Positions 61,006-64,000 of a DNA stretch of 64,000 nt are shown in pieces (position 1 is the stretch's first letter; each line of letters starts with the position of its first letter). Position numbers and translations under genes: made by a program. The notes below the pieces were generated by a model. The model did not search any database and had not been told where the DNA came from. It saw only the letters and a program-made list of their open reading frames with translations. Where the stretch lies: positions 41,651 through 105,650 of the forward strand of contig OMXE01000011.1 in NCBI GenBank assembly GCA_900314935.1, written 5' to 3'. This stretch comes from an uncultured Prevotella sp. Lineage in GTDB: Bacteria > Bacteroidota > Bacteroidia > Bacteroidales > Bacteroidaceae.

Positions 61006-61293
61006 TCAGTATTTACGATTGGGATTCTTAGGGAACCAGCCCTTTTCAACACGCTTCTTCTGATGGAAAAGTTCGCCGATGCCCCATAGAGCAGAAGCAC
61101 CGAATACCCCCACGATGGCAGAAATAATGGTGTTCTCGATGAACAAAGCACCGATGATAGAGGCCAGTCCGATAATCAGATACACGATCCAGGCACGTGT
61201 CCCCCAATAATACTCCGTCTTAATGACAATTGGATGCTATATACCTATGGTTAGAAAAGTGCATGCAGCAATGATAATTCCTGTGAAGTACAT
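61006..61293 (-). pseudogene. DUF4491 small membrane protein interrupted by one TAG
   Basis: A 95-codon frame from the ATG at 61293 to the TGA at 61006 is intact except for TAG at codon 19 (61237-61239). Before it lies MYFTGIIIAACTFLTIGI and after it HPIVIKTEYYWGTRAW, then two hydrophobic helices and the DUF4491 signature IGELFHQKKRVEKGWFPKNP. In relatives an aromatic residue normally stands just before HPIVIK, so a point mutation such as TGG or TAT to TAG fits. No frameshift is present. Either a recent nonsense pseudogene or a sequencing error. The promoter (61350-61359) looks intact. Confidence 0.78.
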
Positions 61294-61349
61294 CGTCTAT
61301 TTCTTTTTTCGCAACAATACTTATTTCTTTGCCTAATCACAAAATTGGG

Positions 61350-61359
61350 TGCAAATATA
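61350..61359 (-). promoter_or_regulatory. -7 element of the broken DUF4491 gene
   Basis: TATATTTGCA on the minus strand, 57 bp before its ATG. Confidence 0.5.
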
Positions 61360-61381
61360 CGATTATTTACGGGAAAAACGC

Positions 61382-61390
61382 TATATTTGC
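61382..61390 (+). promoter_or_regulatory. -7 element of the LOG-family gene
   Basis: TATATTTGC, 43 bp before the ATG at 61433; divergent from the DUF4491 promoter. Confidence 0.55.
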
Positions 61391-61432
61391 ACAAAGATTT
61401 TGAATTTCAGATAAGGAATTAGTATATAAGAA

Positions 61433-62416
61433 ATGATTTCCAATCCAGACTTAGAGAAGGTAGACGGACTGATAGAATGGTTGAAGACCGTACCTTACGA
61501 TGTGCTTCGACATGGACAGCTTTACAGTGCAGGGGAGCTTTACAAGGGCTATGAACCTTCAACCGATGAGGAGAAGGACAAGGCATCGTTTGCCGCTTGC
61601 TATGACAGTAGGGTTTACCAACACTTCATAGAGCAGGGCAAGGATGCCAAGGATATAAAGGAATCGGTGGCTCGTACCATTCACGACCATGGTATTCACA
61701 CAGCGCTCAAGTCGTTCCTTGACGAGCATGATCCTCTCAAGTGTATTGGTATGATGGGTGGACATGCATTGCTGCGTACCGACCCTATGTTCTCGTCGGT
61801 TACGATGCTGAGCAAACATCTTACCGAGGAGGGCTTCTACATGGTGAGCGGGGGAGGACCTGGAGCGATGGAGGCCACCCACCTGGGCGCATGGATGGCT
61901 GGTCGTACAGATGAAGAGGCGCAAGAGGCTATCCGCATTCTTGCAGCAGCCGCCACCTCATTCAAGGACCAGAAATGGGTGTCTTCGGCACTTGAGGTAA
62001 TGCACCGCTATCCACAAACACGGTATGTGAGTCTCGGCATACCTACTTGGCTTTATGGTCATGAACCTTCTACACCCTTTGCCACACATATAGCCAAGTA
62101 TTTTGCCAACTGCATTCGCGAAGATACCATCCTGACCATTGCCTATGGTGGTATCATCTATACCCCGGGTAGTGCTGGAACCTTACAGGAGGTTTTCCAG
62201 AACGCCGTACAAGACCACTACCTGTCGTTCGGCTTCGCCAGTCCGATGGTGTTTATGGGTAAGAAGTACTGGTCGGAAGATGTTCCCGTGTACCCCTTGA
62301 TGCAATACATGATGGAAACAGGGCGTTACAAGAACCTCCTGCTTACACTCACTGATGACCCCAAGGAGATAGTAGATGTATTGAAGAATTTTCAAAAGAC
62401 AATATCTAATGAGTAA
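61433..62416 (+). CDS. LOG-family (lysine decarboxylase-like Rossmann) protein
   Basis: 327 residues. Rossmann-type core with SGGGPGAMEA (140-148) and TPGSAGTLQE (244-253), the positions of the LOG motifs GGGxxGxM and PGGxGTxxE; the second has Ser where most have Gly. LOG proteins cleave nucleoside 5'-monophosphates to base and ribose phosphate; longer forms such as PpnN regulate nucleotide pools. At 327 residues it is longer than plant-type LOG (~200). Not an amino acid decarboxylase despite the old name. Confidence 0.78.
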   Translation: MISNPDLEKVDGLIEWLKTVPYDVLRHGQLYSAGELYKGYEPSTDEEKDKASFAACYDSRVYQHFIEQGKDAKDIKESVARTIHDHGIHTALKSFLDEHDPLKCIGMMGGHALLRTDPMFSSVTMLSKHLTEEGFYMVSGGGPGAMEATHLGAWMAGRTDEEAQEAIRILAAAATSFKDQKWVSSALEVMHRYPQTRYVSLGIPTWLYGHEPSTPFATHIAKYFANCIREDTILTIAYGGIIYTPGSAGTLQEVFQNAVQDHYLSFGFASPMVFMGKKYWSEDVPVYPLMQYMMETGRYKNLLLTLTDDPKEIVDVLKNFQKTISNE

Positions 62417-62482
62417 TCACTGGACAATAAATGATGGTTTCCTCATTGGAGGAGGCCTTTTCTTTACAGGAGAAGATAATAA

Positions 62483-63538
62483 ATGAAGGAAAAAGAGATT
62501 TACCTTGCTGGAGGATGTTTCTGGGGAACAGAGCATTACTTCAAACAAATTGAGGGCGTAATAGAGACGGAAGTGGGCTTTGCAAACGGTCACACGGAAA
62601 ACCCTACATATAAGGAGGTATATACTGATACAACAGGATATGCTGAGACAGTACACGTTAGGTATAATCCTGATGTGGTTAGCCTGTCATTCCTGCTGCA
62701 GATGTTCTTCAAGGCCATCGATCCGACAAGTCTCAATAAGCAGGGGCATGATGAAGGTACTCGCTATCGTACGGGTGTCTACTATATCGACCCAGCTGAT
62801 CTGCCCGTTATCGAGAAAGTGTTTGCCGAAGAACAGAAGAACTATCAGCAACCCTTGGCCGTGGAGAAACTACCTTTGCAGAACTTCTATACGGCAGAAG
62901 AGTATCACCAAGACTATCTCGACAAGAATCCTGAAGGTTATTGTCATCTGCCTCTATCACTGTTTGAGTTCGCCAAGCAAGCCAAGGAAAAGAAGATGAT
63001 GGACCAGATTATTGCCTTTAACAAAGAATTCGTGGCACAAAAGAGCTATGAGAAGTATCTCACGGACAAGTACCCTGACAAGAAGCTTGCGGTATTATCG
63101 TGTATGGACACCCGACTCACGGAACTGCTCCCTGCTGCTCTAGGGTTAAAGAACGGTGACGCAAAGATTATTAAGAACGCGGGAGGATTGGTGATTTCCG
63201 CCTTCGACTCTGCTATGCGTAGCCTTATTGTTGCTATCTATGAACTAGGTATTGAGGAAATCATGGTAGTGGCCCACTCTCATTGTGGGGCTTGTCACAT
63301 GAGCTATGACCATTTTCACCACGAAATGATTGCCCGTGGTGTAACCGACGAGACGCTTAACACAATCCAGAAGTGTGGCATCGACTTACATCATTGGCTG
63401 GAAGGTTTCAAGGACACACCGGAATCTGTTCGCAAAACCGTCGAGACCATCAAGACTCATCCGCTAGTTCCCAAAGACATCGTGGTGCGTGGCTTCATCA
63501 TTGATTCCGAAACAGGAGAGTTGGAGGAAATCAGATAA
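62483..63538 (+). CDS. MsrA - beta-carbonic anhydrase fusion protein
   Basis: 351 residues in one uninterrupted frame. Residues 1-165 are peptide methionine sulfoxide reductase A: GGCFWGTEHYF (catalytic Cys12), the TEVGFANGHTENPTY and GHDEGTRYRTGVYY blocks, and resolving Cys154 in GYCHL. Residues 172-351 are a beta-carbonic anhydrase: SCMDTRL (Cys207, Asp209, Arg211), KNAGG, and HSHCGAC (His265, Cys268). The second part begins KKMMDQIIAF, so a former start codon may survive at Met172/173. All key residues of both enzymes are present. It should repair methionine oxidation and hydrate CO2 in the cytoplasm. Confidence 0.87.
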   Translation: MKEKEIYLAGGCFWGTEHYFKQIEGVIETEVGFANGHTENPTYKEVYTDTTGYAETVHVRYNPDVVSLSFLLQMFFKAIDPTSLNKQGHDEGTRYRTGVYYIDPADLPVIEKVFAEEQKNYQQPLAVEKLPLQNFYTAEEYHQDYLDKNPEGYCHLPLSLFEFAKQAKEKKMMDQIIAFNKEFVAQKSYEKYLTDKYPDKKLAVLSCMDTRLTELLPAALGLKNGDAKIIKNAGGLVISAFDSAMRSLIVAIYELGIEEIMVVAHSHCGACHMSYDHFHHEMIARGVTDETLNTIQKCGIDLHHWLEGFKDTPESVRKTVETIKTHPLVPKDIVVRGFIIDSETGELEEIR

Positions 63539-63573
63539 TCAATCAATTCCAGTTTATCGGACAGCCATCCATA

Positions 63574-63639
63574 ATTCCCACGTTGGGAACACTTTATTCC
63601 CATGTTGGGAACTATTTATTCCCAACATGGGAATATTTT
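63574..63639. repeat. Three-unit 22-bp array of palindromes, also a terminator
   Basis: Units start at 63574, 63596 and 63618. Each holds a 15-bp dyad TTCCCA-NNN-TGGGAA. The second and third dyads are exact inverses, so 63597-63611 pairs fully with 63619-63633 over a 7-base loop, followed by TATTTTTATC: a strong rho-independent terminator for the fusion gene 36 bp upstream. Confidence 0.88.
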
Positions 63640-63764
63640 TATCAACTTCTGTAAAATTTTACTACAAATTTGCTTTAGGAAATGCTACCATTTTGTGTAT
63701 TTTCGAAAGACCTAACATTAAAAAAACTTAGTTGTTTGATTATGAGTAATTTAGCTTCAAAAAC

Positions 63765-63973
63765 AGGTCTTAAAGACCTAACATAAGACCTAACAAATAC
63801 CTAACATAAGACCTAACATAACACCTTACGGGCTGCATAGACTAAAATGTTAGGTCTTATGTTACCTTTTTGTTAGGTTTATGTTAGGTTTTTGTTAGGT
63901 ATTCTAAGTATACTATTTAAGTTAACACATTTAAATTCAATAAGTTATCAAAATTCAATGTTAGGTCTTATGG
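63765..63973. repeat. Symmetric 11/12-bp repeat array ACCTAAC / GTTAGGT
   Basis: Forward units begin at 63776, 63788, 63799, 63811 and 63823 (the last is degenerate); inverse units at 63849, 63861, 63872, 63883 and 63894. A 15-base dyad AGGTCTT-A-AAGACCT (63765-63779) starts it, and another GTTAGGTCTTATG copy sits at 63960-63972. The halves could form a long imperfect stem. No ORF is seen in 63539-64000. Confidence 0.8.
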
Positions 63974-64000
63974 AAAATCAACTAAAATACGAAAATATCC

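Noticed and set aside
61433-62416. Lysine decarboxylase
   Set aside because: The motifs are those of the LOG family, which cleaves nucleotides; the decarboxylase name is historical.
63574-63900. Possible CRISPR array at the window end
   Set aside because: Units are contiguous or 11-22 bp apart with no unique spacers, and no cas genes are near.

Overview
The window looks like a chromosome segment of a Bacteroidota bacterium, most likely Prevotella or a close relative from gut or rumen. Supporting signs are Bacteroidota-type promoters (TTTG, about 19-21 nt, TAnnTTTG) upstream of many genes, a complete Na+-translocating NADH:quinone oxidoreductase operon, a long-form PPi-phosphofructokinase, BspA-like and DKNYY proteins, FadL-type and plug-barrel outer membrane proteins, and a plant-polysaccharide enzyme cluster. 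No tRNA, rRNA, CRISPR array, transposase or phage gene was seen.

Layout. 1-4115: end of a polysaccharide (probably xylan) utilisation cluster, GH43-CBM6 (5' truncated), GH8 and GH97. 4116-8650: a 22-bp repeat array, a 57-residue lipoprotein, mtaB, a GT2, a short DnaJ/CbpA behind a sigma-54-like promoter, and rpsP. 8697-13497: glycan assembly genes (GT4, a second GT4-like enzyme, GT2, Wzx-like flippase). 13579-16542: NhaD-type antiporter, ATP-type PfkA, rubrerythrin. 16604-22251 (minus): YgiQ-type radical SAM protein, a small unknown, an 881-residue amidase-fold/golvesin/FN3 lipoprotein, an acyltransferase and a small unknown. 22468-31256: PPi-PFK, GH25 muramidase, prmA (minus), a Tyr/Gly/Trp-repeat secreted protein, FadL-like barrel, GH10-like lipoprotein, membrane metallophosphoesterase. 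31268-42485: small lipoprotein, TamB (minus), nqrABCDEF (plus), greA (minus).

42974-58456 (all minus) is the most coherent accessory block. An ECF sigma factor and a putative anti-sigma factor are followed by a secreted unknown, a TlpA-like oxidoreductase, an MG2/macroglobulin-like protein, a TPR protein, a plug-barrel outer membrane protein, a BspA-like LRR protein, a second TlpA-like protein and a DKNYY-repeat protein. It reads as a sigma-controlled envelope or surface module. A divergently transcribed secreted His/Arg-rich protein (58749) shares its control region. 59401-63538 holds a DUF3089 hydrolase, a DnaQ-like exonuclease, a DUF4491 gene broken by one in-frame TAG, a LOG-family protein and a single-ORF fusion of MsrA with a beta-carbonic anhydrase. 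The last 460 bases have no gene but carry two elaborate repeat arrays.

The strongest unexplained signal is in the intergenic DNA. Three unrelated arrays (4124-4204, 42693-42802, 63574-63639) use exactly 22-bp units, and a fourth (63776-63900) uses 11/12-bp units. Two of the 22-bp arrays have an inverted unit at one end. Separately, degenerate 7-bp-period repeats sit at many gene boundaries, supply the last codons and stop of mtaB and tamB, and have apparently expanded in frame inside mtaB.
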